Source: Burkholderia sp. Bp8963 (GTDB taxonomy: Bacteria > Pseudomonadota > Gammaproteobacteria > Burkholderiales > Burkholderiaceae). Taken from it: DNA of 64,000 bases. Both the position numbers and the translations under genes were made by a program. The notes beneath the pieces are model-generated. The model saw nothing but the letters and a program-made list of their open reading frames with translations. It did not search any database and was not told the origin of the DNA. The stretch spans positions 357,118 to 421,117 of the forward strand of contig NZ_QTQP01000001.1 in NCBI RefSeq assembly GCF_003854275.1, in the 5' to 3' direction. This document shows positions 33,001 to 42,124 of the stretch, piece after piece (position 1 is the first letter of the stretch; each line of letters starts with the position of its first letter).

Positions 33001-34825
33001 ACATGTCACCTAGTGGGCCGATTCGCGCTACCGGAGTTCCGCGATCATTGGCTTGGAGAAGCGTTTCATGTCCTAATGAATCGGTGATCAGAGTTTCACT
33101 CCGCCCAGTGTCGTAGGCAAAGTGGTAATCGAATATTCCGTTGTCGCCCCATGCGTGAGTAACCCGCCACCTCCGGTCTTGATACTGTCGGTGACTGTAG
33201 TAGAAAGATATTCCCCGCGCGTTCGTGTGGAGTACCATCCGGTGACCGTCGGCATACGCGAATCTACGTGACTGGCCCATCGCGTCGAGCGCGGTAACCA
33301 GATCACCGTGTCGGTCGTGTTCGTAGGCAACGAGCAGATGTGCGTGACCGCCGGCATCGATCAGGGTCAGTGCAGTTAGCAGGTTTCTTGCGCTCGGTGC
33401 GCATGCGATCGTACGACCGCTCGCTTCGTCGCCCTTCCACTCGATGAGGCGCGCCAAACGACCTTCCGCTCCGCGCTCGAACACCCAGGCATTACCATTC
33501 AGGTCGGCAATCCGCGCGATAGGCAGCGTCAACGTGGAGCCTTCCGCAAGGATGTCTACCGCGTGCTGCCATCGTGCAGGCAATGCAAACGTATATTCGA
33601 TCCCGGCACGCGTGCGAAGGACCAGTTGGTCGCCATTCCGGTACAGCGCATGTCCGTGCTGCCAGTCATGTACGCGGGCCCACCATCCGGTAGCATCCGG
33701 CATCGAGTCGAATGCCGTCGCATGATCCGGAAAATAGGCAGCCGCCCCCACCTCGCCTGCATGCTGCATCAGTTCAAGTCGGATGTCGGCCGGCGTTTGC
33801 CAGCCCACACCAACCGTGCCGCGCCACGTGTTCTGGCTCGCGTAATGACGGTCCCATACGAGTGGCAGGCGACCAGAAATCGTGAAATCGTGCTGCTGCA
33901 CAACCACTTCACCTGTGATTGCATCCACCGGCTCTGCATGCAGCACCTTGCACCGCAAAAACCCCGACTTCAAATTCAGCTTGTCCGCCAGCGCCTTCGC
34001 CCAATCCGATCCCCGAAACGCCTTGAGCAACCCCTTCGCCGCCGCAGCCATGTTCATGATCGGTGGTCCACCCACCAACACCGGCCGCCCTGCCGGAATC
34101 GGCAGCATCACCGAACTCGGCATCGACGGATAAGTCCGATCCGTATGCGCGCTATTGTGCGGCGGCGGTTCCATACCGACCGACCAGCAACTCAACGCCT
34201 GCAGTGCCATGTACGACATCGGATCATTGTTGGCGAGCACCGTCTTGCTGCCCATGAACGATTCCCCGTCGTTCGACGGCTCCGGATCCTCCGCCGGCGG
34301 CGGCACAAACGATTCCCCCAGCGGGAAATGCAACCCCGGAACGTGATACGCGTGCGTCCCCGCCGTGGCGCGCAGCATCCCGTTCACGAAAATCGGCCTG
34401 CCGCTGCCGCCCCCGGCGCCGACGTTTGAACCAAGCGCGTCATCTATCCGGCTCCTGATTGCCTTGCCCTCCTCCTCGAGCTTCAGCCCTTTAGCAACTA
34501 TCGCGTTGTCCTTGATGTCCGGCAGCTTCCCGCCCATTACACCGGTCAAGTCATTGACCTGCTGCATCGTTGATTCGGCCAAGTGCTCCAGCTTCTTCAC
34601 ATCGTCGGGATGATCTTCGACATACTCGGTCACCTTCTCCTGCACGATCATCATCGCAATGCTGCCGACGACGCCCTTCGCCGCCTGGACATACTCGCGC
34701 AGATCGAGCATGAACCCGACATGGGGGTGCGGCAGGAACACCGGCGGCGTACCTGGCGTGACCAGTACCGAATGAACGTCGACGCCAACAACCGGATCGA
34801 GATGCTTGACGGCCAGTAGTGCCAC
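30065..34825 (-). CDS. T6SS Rhs-repeat effector with PAAR-like N-terminus and deaminase-like C-terminal tip
   Basis: A 1586-residue protein. Residues 1-290 form a PAAR-like/linker region (LPHPHVGFMLDL; VNGMLRATAGTHAYHVPG) with a possible membrane-active helix near 48-62. A DUF6531 segment starts near 297. Many YD/Rhs repeats follow to about 1350, then the Rhs core (RYFDSHTGIFTSQDPIGLDG) ending in the self-cleavage boundary WADPTGL at 1437. The last 149 residues are the variable toxin tip. It holds GHAEQDALLDN (His1471, Glu1473) and ICTKRC (Cys1513, Cys1517), resembling the zinc site of nucleic-acid/nucleotide deaminases, but with three rather than two residues between the cysteines. The tip's DNA is visibly AT-richer than the rest. 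No immunity gene follows. It lies downstream of vgrG and a TPR gene. Confidence 0.85.
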   Translation of the reverse strand: MALLAVKHLDPVVGVDVHSVLVTPGTPPVFLPHPHVGFMLDLREYVQAAKGVVGSIAMMIVQEKVTEYVEDHPDDVKKLEHLAESTMQQVNDLTGVMGGKLPDIKDNAIVAKGLKLEEEGKAIRSRIDDALGSNVGAGGGSGRPIFVNGMLRATAGTHAYHVPGLHFPLGESFVPPPAEDPEPSNDGESFMGSKTVLANNDPMSYMALQALSCWSVGMEPPPHNSAHTDRTYPSMPSSVMLPIPAGRPVLVGGPPIMNMAAAAKGLLKAFRGSDWAKALADKLNLKSGFLRCKVLHAEPVDAITGEVVVQQHDFTISGRLPLVWDRHYASQNTWRGTVGVGWQTPADIRLELMQHAGEVGAAAYFPDHATAFDSMPDATGWWARVHDWQHGHALYRNGDQLVLRTRAGIEYTFALPARWQHAVDILAEGSTLTLPIARIADLNGNAWVFERGAEGRLARLIEWKGDEASGRTIACAPSARNLLTALTLIDAGGHAHLLVAYEHDRHGDLVTALDAMGQSRRFAYADGHRMVLHTNARGISFYYSHRQYQDRRWRVTHAWGDNGIFDYHFAYDTGRSETLITDSLGHETLLQANDRGTPVARIGPLGDMWSYRYDPQRRTSAETDPAGHTTEWEYDVYGNLLAQTLADGSAVRVEYNANHKPVHVTDSGARQWRCEWDERGNLLEQMLPTQVNILYKYDRYGQLVSYTKPPGAVTCFDYDPDGNLLQVVDALGQRTRYAHDARGNCIQTVNPLGQVSNYEFDRNGNLTRALEPGDREVFYSYDADGNLVRYRDPSGWVTQLEYSALGQIAKWLTPDGSVVEHQYDTEGQLVGIVNERGELYQLKRDALGRILEEVDYWGQSRRYEYGVTGELLRSIDPLNQAVEYETDILGRIVQKRIPDPRQLDGIRTETFSYDFIGNLVVAENPDSRVELKYDMAGRVVEERQGEAFTITHVYDVAGNRIERQTRLKTDDGIITHTVRYEYDALGAVSSIRLDDAAPVTFERDALGQIRVEHLGAEIRRELSYTSAGLPAKQTLFSSAGPLFTREYGYDANGELLEKRDSRLGAERYQYDPVGKLTGHLDPAGKLHRFLYDSTGDLLRTTIRGGNRNQTGRFGQEQQTDTWVREGEYEGCYCVYDRAGNLIRKRESTQDLVLRWDASGQLIETVSLRPMHIGAEGHHVCIRTGYEYDALRRRVRKVVYVDQDRPESAAIHENSGTPSYISRYFWDADTLTAEYACDVEDVISNFGDQGPSVRPKQTHVNCVPEERALRGGREWIYYPRTFQILAVAYCSHQQRDDLEFPNANAQHVTLSASPEDSASAAGWMSAVPTPLRKDVYFFENDLNGAPVRMHDECGCLVWEARYGPLGNVACVEEHPIEQPIRLQGQFFDWESGLSYNRHRYFDSHTGIFTSQDPIGLDGGINLYQYAPNLFRWADPTGLKKNEHGRDWVNAVRATIVVGNGAPKTYGSGASGHAEQDALLDNILDIDNQDVMLTNIEGDYRSNEKGTWIDPVTICTKRCRGEMFWAAHIGNVASLTFPMVIAKKFVRNVTIQRGHFEYLANEMENLKSSSKKQWDAITKCEQGQCNHP

Positions 34826-34847
34826 GATTTAGCCCCTCTGCTCGCGC

Positions 34848-36113
34848 TCAGCGCCCGCCGCGCAATGCAGCAACCTTCTCGCTGAGCGCGTTGCGCCGCC
34901 GGTCCATCACACCCAACTGCGAAACCATCCACTCGACCACGAGCGGCAAACTACTGTTCGCGCGCATCGGTTCGTCGATCATCAATCCCGCATCGAGCGC
35001 ATTGAACCCGGCCTCCAGCGCATGCTCGCGCTCCCCTGCCCGCTCCCAGCACACGGCGCTCATGCGCCATGCCTCGACCGTCATTAGCCCGTCCTTTGCA
35101 GCCGTAGTCGATGCCGCCGCGCGCTCATAGCAATACGCCGAGTGCGCGTAGTCCTTGTGTGTCAGATGCACGCTTGCCTCGCCGAACAACCCGTTCGCGA
35201 CAAGCTTGTGCCCCGCCGGATGCCCTGCTTCGACCGCGCGCATGCCGCTGCTGGCAGCGCTCCGGTATGCATCGATCGCACGCTCCCGATCGCGCCACTT
35301 CAGGTACGCGGCCCCTGCAATCAGATGCACGACAACACACTGATCGAACCACTGCTCGCGCTCCGCGATCTTCAGCGCCGCCGCACGCAATTCCTCGAGC
35401 CGCGCCGGATTTCCGCCTTCGATCGTCTCGGTCAACATCACGAAATGCCGCCGAAACTCACCGCTCGGCCCGCGTTCGCCCGACTCCGCCAGCAATTCAC
35501 GCGGCACGCTCGCCGTCGAATACTTGCCTCGCACGAGGCGTGCCACAGATGAATGCCGTTGCAGCAGTTCAGCAAACGGCGTGATATCCGTGCGCGGCAC
35601 GACGAAGCGCACGCGCTCGCCAAGCTTCGGGGCGAAGGCGATGATCGACAGCAAGCCATCCAGCCATCGCACCCATGCCGAGTTGTCACGCACGTTCGCC
35701 GGCTCCAGCACAAACACCATCGACGGGAAAATGTCCGGATGGTGGCGCATCAGGCTGTCGGCAACCGTGAACAGATACAGCAACGAATTCGTGCCATCGT
35801 CGTACGGCGCTTGCCAATCGGCGTGCACGCCCTGCGCATTGGATGCATCCCGCCGGCTGTCGTAGAACGCGACGAGCTCGTCCGTCAGCGCCTTCGCATA
35901 GCGCGATTCATTGACGAACGACGCGCGCATCGTCCGCACCGCGCACGACGTTTCGTCCTGAACCTGGAAATACAGCCGCACGAGTTGCGCATCCGTCTCG
36001 TCGGTCTGCCAGACCATCAACCGCGCGGCCTTGTCCTTCGCGAAACTCATCCAGTCCGCATGCGCATCCATGAACCTGCGCTCCACCGGATTGGTCGGCT
36101 GCCAGTTCTGCAT
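34848..36113 (-). CDS. TPR-like protein encoded between vgrG and rhs (candidate effector adaptor)
   Basis: A 421-residue soluble protein with no signal peptide or membrane segments. The C-terminal half (about 245-400) is a series of helical pairs resembling tetratricopeptide repeats, for example AGAAYLKWRDRERAIDAYRS, KDYAHSAYCYERAA and ALEAGFNALDAGL. I do not recognise the N-terminal half, which contains VVPRTDITPFAELL. It starts 15 bases after vgrG and ends 22 bases before rhs, so it is in the effector operon. Position and repeat type suggest a chaperone or adaptor that loads Rhs on VgrG. It is not the usual DUF1795 (EagR) chaperone. Function unproven. Confidence 0.65.
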   Translation of the reverse strand: MQNWQPTNPVERRFMDAHADWMSFAKDKAARLMVWQTDETDAQLVRLYFQVQDETSCAVRTMRASFVNESRYAKALTDELVAFYDSRRDASNAQGVHADWQAPYDDGTNSLLYLFTVADSLMRHHPDIFPSMVFVLEPANVRDNSAWVRWLDGLLSIIAFAPKLGERVRFVVPRTDITPFAELLQRHSSVARLVRGKYSTASVPRELLAESGERGPSGEFRRHFVMLTETIEGGNPARLEELRAAALKIAEREQWFDQCVVVHLIAGAAYLKWRDRERAIDAYRSAASSGMRAVEAGHPAGHKLVANGLFGEASVHLTHKDYAHSAYCYERAAASTTAAKDGLMTVEAWRMSAVCWERAGEREHALEAGFNALDAGLMIDEPMRANSSLPLVVEWMVSQLGVMDRRRNALSEKVAALRGGR

Positions 36114-36128
36114 TCGTGCGAACCTCCG

Positions 36129-38333
36129 TCACGGATTCAGTTTCAGGATGGTGCCTTCGACCGTGTGCTCGCCCGTCGCCGACGACGTCACCGTCTTGCC
36201 GTTCACGCGGTGGCTTTCTGTGCCGGTCGATGCGACGTTGACGCCCTGGATCGTGATCGTGCCGTCGCTCTTCATCACGATGCTGGACATCCCGCAGATC
36301 AGCGCAAGCTGATCGCCGGCATTGACGAGCACCTGACGCTGCACGTTAGTCGTGTGGTTCGCGCCGACGCTGACGGTGTGTTCACCGCCGACCATGAGCA
36401 CATGCGCATTCGCAATCGTCGACGTCCGCGCACCGATCTCCTCGGTATGCGACGACGCAACCAGCGTCTTCATGTCCTGCGACGTCGTCTGATAAAGCTG
36501 CCCGACGTTCAGCGTCTTGCCTTCGCCGATGGTTTCGGTCTTGCTCAGTGCGACCGTTTCCTTGTGCGTGCCGCCGATGGTCGCGTCGCGATTCGCGGCG
36601 ATCGTCACGGTCTCGTTCTGCCCGACTGAGCGCGTCCGGTTGCCGGTTACGCCATGCGTCTCGTTTCCGCCAATCTGCGCAACCCTGTTCTGCCCAATAT
36701 TCACCGTCTCGTTCTGCCCCACACTCCTCAGCCGGTTGTTCTTCACCTGCATCGTCTCGTCATTGCCGACCGTATGCGTATGGTTGTTCCCCACCGACAG
36801 CGAATGATCGAGCTCCGTCTCCACATCGAAATTCCGCTCGGCATGCATCCACAGCTGCTCCGCGCCCTTCTTGTCCTCGAACCGGAACGCATTCGCGTGC
36901 TCGGTCGTCCCGCCCGGCGACGACCGCGACAGCAAACCGCTCTGCGTCGCGCTGCCCGGCAGGCCCCACGGCGGCATCTTCTCGCCGTTGTATACGCGCC
37001 CGGTCACGATCGGTGCATCCGGATCGCCGTTCAGGAAATCGACGACCACCTCGTCGCCCACACGCGGAATCTGCACGCCCCCGAACCCGCCCCCGGCCCA
37101 CGGACTCGATACACGCACCCAGCACGACGAATCCTGATTGCTCTGCCCATAACGATCCCAGCGGAACTGCAGCTTCACGCGCCCGTACTGGTCGGTCCAG
37201 ATTTCCTCGCCGGGCGGCCCGACGACGGTCGCTGTCTGCGGGCCGTTCGTGCGCGGCTGCGGCGTGTCGCGCGGCGACCGGTAAGGCAGGCTCGACGGTT
37301 GTGCGAGCACCTGCGATTCATGCACGACCGCTTCGGCATCGGCGGCGCTCGCATACGCGTTCTCCCGAAAGCGGTACTGGCACCTCACGATCAGATACTC
37401 GCGGTTCTGGTCGGCGCGCGGGCAATGCACGAGCGTGAACAGGTAACCGGGCGCGACGCCGCGCACGTCGGTATCGGCGCTCGCCCGTTCGTGTTCGGCC
37501 TGCTGCTCCTCGAGCCGCACGCGGCTGTAGTGCGCGCCGGGCCCATCGTCGCGATAGCCGCCGGGCCATTCGAACGACGCGAAGCCGTCATGATCGTGCC
37601 CGCGAGGATCGACCTTCTGCGTCGACAGATCGGCGCGCGGCTTCGTGTAGTCGTAGTCGGTGGTCTGGTGCTTCCCGACGCTCACCTCCTGCGCGGGCAG
37701 CCAGCTGTCGATATGCTCCTCGTCAGCGATCGCGGTGCGGTCGGGCGCGATGTACGGAATCGTCTCGTAGCCGGGCAACGCGGTGTGCGACGACATCGCG
37801 TCGCACAGCACCAGCGTGTGATGGTCCGCCGCGTGCCGGAAATGGAAATAGATGCCCTCGAACTCCATCAACCGCGAGACGAACGCCGTGTCGGTTTCGT
37901 TGTACTGCACACAGTATTCGCGCGGTACATACGCTTCGGTCAGCTTGTTCTCGACAGGAAAACCATACGGCGCCAGCACCTCCTGCACGATCTCGGGCAC
38001 GGTGCGGTTCTGGAAGATCCGGCAGTCGGAGCGGCGCGTCGCGAGCCACAGCCACGGGCGCACGATCAGTTCGTAGCCGTAGTGCCGTTCGGCGCGCCGG
38101 CCGGCCAGCGTCGCACGCGCAACGATCCCGTTCAGGTAGCGCGTCGAGCGGTCCTGCTGTTCGATCCGCACGGTCACGGGTTTGCCGAGCAGATCCTTCA
38201 GCGACAGGCTGTGGCTGTCCGCGAGCGCCTCGATCCGGAATTCGAACAGGCGGCCGAGTGCCTCGCTGCCGTCGAGCGTATGGAATTTCAGGTCGTCGCC
38301 GTGCGGGCTGTCGAGTATGAAGACGCGGTTCAC
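36129..38333 (-). CDS. vgrG: T6SS spike protein VgrG
   Basis: A 734-residue VgrG. The N-terminal gp27-like part begins NRVFILDSPHGDDLKFHTLDG. The gp5-like OB fold contains DQYGRVKLQFRWDRYG and SSPWAGGGFGGVQIPRVGDEVVV. From about residue 500 a beta-helix is built of short repeats such as VGNNHTHTVG, VGQNETVNIG and IGGNETHGV. No enzymatic C-terminal extension is seen. Translation starts at GTG, overlapping the clpV stop by four bases (GTGA), with a GAGGAGG ribosome site. The longer frame back to 39131 is antisense-like coding inside clpV and is rejected. VgrG caps the Hcp tube and carries PAAR-Rhs effectors. Confidence 0.93.
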   Translation of the reverse strand: MNRVFILDSPHGDDLKFHTLDGSEALGRLFEFRIEALADSHSLSLKDLLGKPVTVRIEQQDRSTRYLNGIVARATLAGRRAERHYGYELIVRPWLWLATRRSDCRIFQNRTVPEIVQEVLAPYGFPVENKLTEAYVPREYCVQYNETDTAFVSRLMEFEGIYFHFRHAADHHTLVLCDAMSSHTALPGYETIPYIAPDRTAIADEEHIDSWLPAQEVSVGKHQTTDYDYTKPRADLSTQKVDPRGHDHDGFASFEWPGGYRDDGPGAHYSRVRLEEQQAEHERASADTDVRGVAPGYLFTLVHCPRADQNREYLIVRCQYRFRENAYASAADAEAVVHESQVLAQPSSLPYRSPRDTPQPRTNGPQTATVVGPPGEEIWTDQYGRVKLQFRWDRYGQSNQDSSCWVRVSSPWAGGGFGGVQIPRVGDEVVVDFLNGDPDAPIVTGRVYNGEKMPPWGLPGSATQSGLLSRSSPGGTTEHANAFRFEDKKGAEQLWMHAERNFDVETELDHSLSVGNNHTHTVGNDETMQVKNNRLRSVGQNETVNIGQNRVAQIGGNETHGVTGNRTRSVGQNETVTIAANRDATIGGTHKETVALSKTETIGEGKTLNVGQLYQTTSQDMKTLVASSHTEEIGARTSTIANAHVLMVGGEHTVSVGANHTTNVQRQVLVNAGDQLALICGMSSIVMKSDGTITIQGVNVASTGTESHRVNGKTVTSSATGEHTVEGTILKLNP

Positions 38334-40993
38334 GCCGTGGCCTCCTCGTCGAACCGGTAAACGAATTCGCCGCCGGCCGCGCTCACTTCGATCGACGCCA
38401 GCGTGCGGCCTTCGAGCGTCGCCTGCAGGATCGCGCGGCTGATGCGCGGCATCACGGTGTGCGTGAGGATCGAGTCGACCATCCGGCCGCCTGACTCGAT
38501 GGTCCGGCAGCGTTCGACGATCAGTACGGTCGCCGCGTCGGTGCAATGCAGCCGGATGCCGTGATGCAGGTCGATCCGCTGCTCGATCCGGCGCAGTTGC
38601 AGCGCGACGATCCGGGCCAGCGTGGCGTCGCTCAGCGGGTAGTACGGCACGACGGTCAGCCGGCCGAGCAGCGCGGCCGGAAACACGTCGAGCAGCGGCG
38701 CGCGCAGCGCATCGGCGAGCGTCTGCGCGTCGGGCAAACGCTCGGGATCGCGGCACACCTGCATCACGCGATCGGCGCCGACGTTCGACGTCAGCAGGAT
38801 CACCGTATGCCGGAAGTCGATGTCGCGTCCTTCGCCGTCTTCCATCCAGCCCTTGTCGAACACCTGGAAGAAGATCTCGTGCACATCGCGATGCGCCTTC
38901 TCGATCTCGTCGAGCAGCACGACGCTGTACGGACGGCGCCGCACGGCCTCGGTCAGCACGCCGCCCTGCCCGTAGCCGACATAGCCGGGCGGCGCGCCCT
39001 TCAGCGTCGACACGGTATGCGCTTCCTGAAACTCGCTCATGTTGATCGTGATCGCGTTGTGTTCGCCACCGTACAACGTGTCGGCCAGCGCGAGCGCGGT
39101 TTCGGTCTTGCCGACACCGGACGGCCCGCACAGCAGGAACACGCCGTGCGGCTTGGCCGGATCGTCGAGCTTCGCGCGAGCGGTCTGGATCCGCTCGGCG
39201 ATCAGTTCGACCGCGTGCCGCTGGCCGACGACCCGTTCGCCGAGCGTATCGGCGAGCTTCAGCACGGCCTGCGTCTCGTCGCGCACCATCCGGCCGAGCG
39301 GGATGCCGGTCCAGTCGGCGACGACGGCCGCGACCGCGTGCGAGTCGACTGCAGGGAGCACCAGCGGCGCGTCACCCTGCAGGTCGGCCAGCGCCTGCTG
39401 TGCGGCGGCGAGACGGGCTTGCGCGGCAGCCCTGGCGTCGGCGTCGAGCGCGCTCGACGGAGCGTCGTCGAGCAGCACGGCGCGGGCGTCGACGATCGTC
39501 GTCAACGCGGCGCGTTCGGCCTGCCAGCGCGCATCGAGCCGGTCGAGCCCGGCCTGCGCGCCGGCAATCGCGGTGTCGATCGCGTCGCGCCGCGCGGCGT
39601 CGCCGGTGCCGAGCGCGAACTCGCGCCCGATCCGCTCGTGTTCGACGCGCAGGCTGTCGATGCGGCGGCGCGCGTCCTCGATCGGCGCGGGCACCGCGTG
39701 CTGGCTGACGGCGACGCGCGCGCACGCGGTGTCGAGCAGGCTGATCGCCTTGTCGGGCAACTGCCGCGCGGGGATGTACCGGTGCGACAGCGCGACGGCG
39801 GCCTGCAGCGCATCGTCGAGCACGAGCACGCGGTGATGCGCTTCGAGCTTCGCGGCGAGCCCGCGCAGCATCGTCAGCGCGGCGTCCTCTTCCGGTTCGT
39901 GCACGTGCACGAGCTGGAAGCGGCGGGTCAGCGCCGGGTCCTTCTCGATGTACTGCTTGTACTCGGACCAGGTCGTCGCGCCGATGGTCCGCAGCAAGCC
40001 GCGCGCGAGCGCGGGTTTCAGCAGATTGGCGGCGTCGCCGGTGCCCGCCGCGCCGCCCGCGCCGACGAGCGTGTGCACTTCGTCGATGAACAGGATCGCC
40101 GGCCGCTCGGACGACATCGCTTCGTCGATCACGCCGCGCAGGCGGCTCTCGAACTCGCCCTTCACGCCCGCGCCGGCCTGCAGCAGCCCGATGTCAAGCA
40201 GGTACAGCGCGACGTCGCGCAGCGCCGGCGGCACGTCGCCGGCGGCGATCCGCAGCGCGAAGCCCTCGGCCACGGCCGTCTTGCCGACACCGGCCTCGCC
40301 GACCAGCAGCGGATTGTTCTGCCGGCGCCGCAGCAGGATGTCGACGATCTGGCGAATCTCGGGATCGCGGCCGATGACAGGGTCGATCTCGCCGGCGCGC
40401 GCGCGGGCCGTGAGGTCGAACGCGAAGCGTGCGAGCGCGGAGCCGCCCGCGGTGGCTGACGCAGCGGCGCGCGCCGTGGCGTCTCCGCCCGGGCCGGCCG
40501 GCCCGCCCGGTTGCGCTTCGGGCGAACCGTCGACGATCGAATCGAGCCCATCGGCGAGCACATCGGGCACGATGCGCTCGAACTCGCGCGCGATCGCGTA
40601 CAGCACATTGCGCAGCTGCGGCGTCTTCAGGATCGCGAGCAACAGCACCGCGCCCCGAATGCGCGTGGCGTCGTATTTCAGCGTCGCGTAGACCCACGCG
40701 CGCTCGACGGCGTCGTCGATGTGCGCGGACAGGTCGGACACCGATCCCGCGCCGCGCGGCAGCCGGTCGAGTGCCGCGACGAGACGGCGGTCGACGGCGG
40801 CCTCGTCGATGTCGAAGCGGCGCAGGACCCGGTGCAGGTCGCTGTCGGGCCGCTGCAGGATCTGCTTGATCCAGTGCGCGAGCTCGACGTACGGATTGCC
40901 GCGCAGCCGGCAGAATCCGGTGGCCTGCTCGAGCGTTTCGTAAAGGAACGAATTCAGTTTCCCGAACAGGTTGACGCGGCCGATATCGGACAT
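38330..40993 (-). CDS. clpV: T6SS ATPase ClpV (TssH)
   Basis: An 887-residue AAA+ protein of the ClpV branch. It has an N-terminal helical domain, a first AAA module with Walker A GEAGVGKT (232-239) and FIDEVHTLVGAG, a coiled middle region (roughly 430-530) and a second module with GPSGVGKT and VVLLDEIEKAH. It unfolds and recycles contracted TssB/TssC sheaths. It follows tssG by 12 bases and overlaps vgrG. All expected catalytic motifs are intact. Confidence 0.96.
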   Translation of the reverse strand: MSDIGRVNLFGKLNSFLYETLEQATGFCRLRGNPYVELAHWIKQILQRPDSDLHRVLRRFDIDEAAVDRRLVAALDRLPRGAGSVSDLSAHIDDAVERAWVYATLKYDATRIRGAVLLLAILKTPQLRNVLYAIAREFERIVPDVLADGLDSIVDGSPEAQPGGPAGPGGDATARAAASATAGGSALARFAFDLTARARAGEIDPVIGRDPEIRQIVDILLRRRQNNPLLVGEAGVGKTAVAEGFALRIAAGDVPPALRDVALYLLDIGLLQAGAGVKGEFESRLRGVIDEAMSSERPAILFIDEVHTLVGAGGAAGTGDAANLLKPALARGLLRTIGATTWSEYKQYIEKDPALTRRFQLVHVHEPEEDAALTMLRGLAAKLEAHHRVLVLDDALQAAVALSHRYIPARQLPDKAISLLDTACARVAVSQHAVPAPIEDARRRIDSLRVEHERIGREFALGTGDAARRDAIDTAIAGAQAGLDRLDARWQAERAALTTIVDARAVLLDDAPSSALDADARAAAQARLAAAQQALADLQGDAPLVLPAVDSHAVAAVVADWTGIPLGRMVRDETQAVLKLADTLGERVVGQRHAVELIAERIQTARAKLDDPAKPHGVFLLCGPSGVGKTETALALADTLYGGEHNAITINMSEFQEAHTVSTLKGAPPGYVGYGQGGVLTEAVRRRPYSVVLLDEIEKAHRDVHEIFFQVFDKGWMEDGEGRDIDFRHTVILLTSNVGADRVMQVCRDPERLPDAQTLADALRAPLLDVFPAALLGRLTVVPYYPLSDATLARIVALQLRRIEQRIDLHHGIRLHCTDAATVLIVERCRTIESGGRMVDSILTHTVMPRISRAILQATLEGRTLASIEVSAAGGEFVYRFDEEATA

Positions 40994-41005
40994 GACGGTT
41001 CCCGT

Positions 41006-42124
41006 TTATGCGGTTTCGCGATGAAGGTCGACGCCCGCGCGCGGCGAATCGCGGCGCGCGTCGTAGTGAACCACGAGATCGCGCGCGGGGCCCGGTTCGA
41101 GCCGCCGGCCGAGCCACGCGGTGCGGCCGATCCCTTGGGGCACGCCGAGCGCGAGCGCGGGCACCGCGTCGGCCGCGAGTTCGAGCTGCACGTCCCAGTC
41201 GAATTCGATGCCGACGTACTCGCGCACCCATTGCGCAAGCTGCCGCGCATGCGGGCCGCCGGGCAGGAAGCACCGGTACGCGTCGAGCGACAGCGGGCCG
41301 AGCACGATCCGGAACCGCGACTGCGCGTCACGCACCGCGAAGCCGAGCGCGACGCCGCCCAGGCGCAACGTCGGCCGGGTTGCGCGGATCGTGCAGCGCT
41401 GCGAGCGCTCGATCGCCACCCATTGCGGCACGTGCTCGACGATCCTTGCGTCGACGCCGAAATGCCGGCGCACGATCTGCACGAGCCCTTCGGGGTTGCG
41501 CGTATGCCGGACGAGATGGCCCGCATGGAAATAGCGGGCATGCGGCGCGAGCGTGTCGGCCTCGGCACGCGCCTGTCCGGCCGGCCGGTCCGCGTTCGCT
41601 TCGCGGCCGATCAGGCTCGCGATATAGCCATCGAACCGTGCGCGCGCGGGCCGGTCGAGACTCACCGTCGGCTGAGCATCAGCCCACGCGCGGTAGAACA
41701 GCAGGATCAGCCGGTGATGAAACAGGTCCGCGAACGCGGCGAAGGTCGGATCGCCGTGCTGGGCCGCCCGTTCGTGCGCGTATTCGGTGAGATGCGACGG
41801 CAGCGGCCCGTTCGGCCCGAACAGCCCGAAGCCGTGGATCGCGACGCGCGGCGGCGCCGTGCCCTGATCGCGCACGCCGGCCAGCATCGACGCCGCGAAC
41901 GCGAGCGACGGCTGCTGCCCGAGCCGCACGGGCTCGTCGCGCGGCCGCGCGGCATGGCCGAGCGGCGCGCGCCCGGGCGACAGCGCATCGAGCCAGCGCA
42001 GCGCCTGGAACAGGTCGTAGCCGTGCGGCGCGGCGCGCAGCCGCGCCCACCATGCGTCGCGGCGCGTTGCGTCGGCGGCCGGCTGCACGCCGGATCGCGT
42101 GTCGTGTTTCATGTCGCGCGTCAT
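41006..42124 (-). CDS. tssG: T6SS baseplate subunit TssG
   Basis: A 372-residue TssG/ImpH family protein with the typical front half (PHGYDLFQALRWLDAL, then QQPSLAFAASML) and FGLFGPNGPLPSHLTEYA, a family hallmark. It forms the wedge with TssF and TssE at the baseplate. Its ATG overlaps the tssF stop in an ATGA junction, and the longer open frame upstream is only tssF in another frame. A second ATG occurs four codons in. Confidence 0.93.
   Translation of the reverse strand: MTRDMKHDTRSGVQPAADATRRDAWWARLRAAPHGYDLFQALRWLDALSPGRAPLGHAARPRDEPVRLGQQPSLAFAASMLAGVRDQGTAPPRVAIHGFGLFGPNGPLPSHLTEYAHERAAQHGDPTFAAFADLFHHRLILLFYRAWADAQPTVSLDRPARARFDGYIASLIGREANADRPAGQARAEADTLAPHARYFHAGHLVRHTRNPEGLVQIVRRHFGVDARIVEHVPQWVAIERSQRCTIRATRPTLRLGGVALGFAVRDAQSRFRIVLGPLSLDAYRCFLPGGPHARQLAQWVREYVGIEFDWDVQLELAADAVPALALGVPQGIGRTAWLGRRLEPGPARDLVVHYDARRDSPRAGVDLHRETA

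Noticed and set aside
38334..39131. N-terminal extension of vgrG to about 1000 residues
   Set aside because: The added part lies wholly within clpV in another frame and does not resemble VgrG; the GTG with GAGGAGG at 38333 fits the family start.
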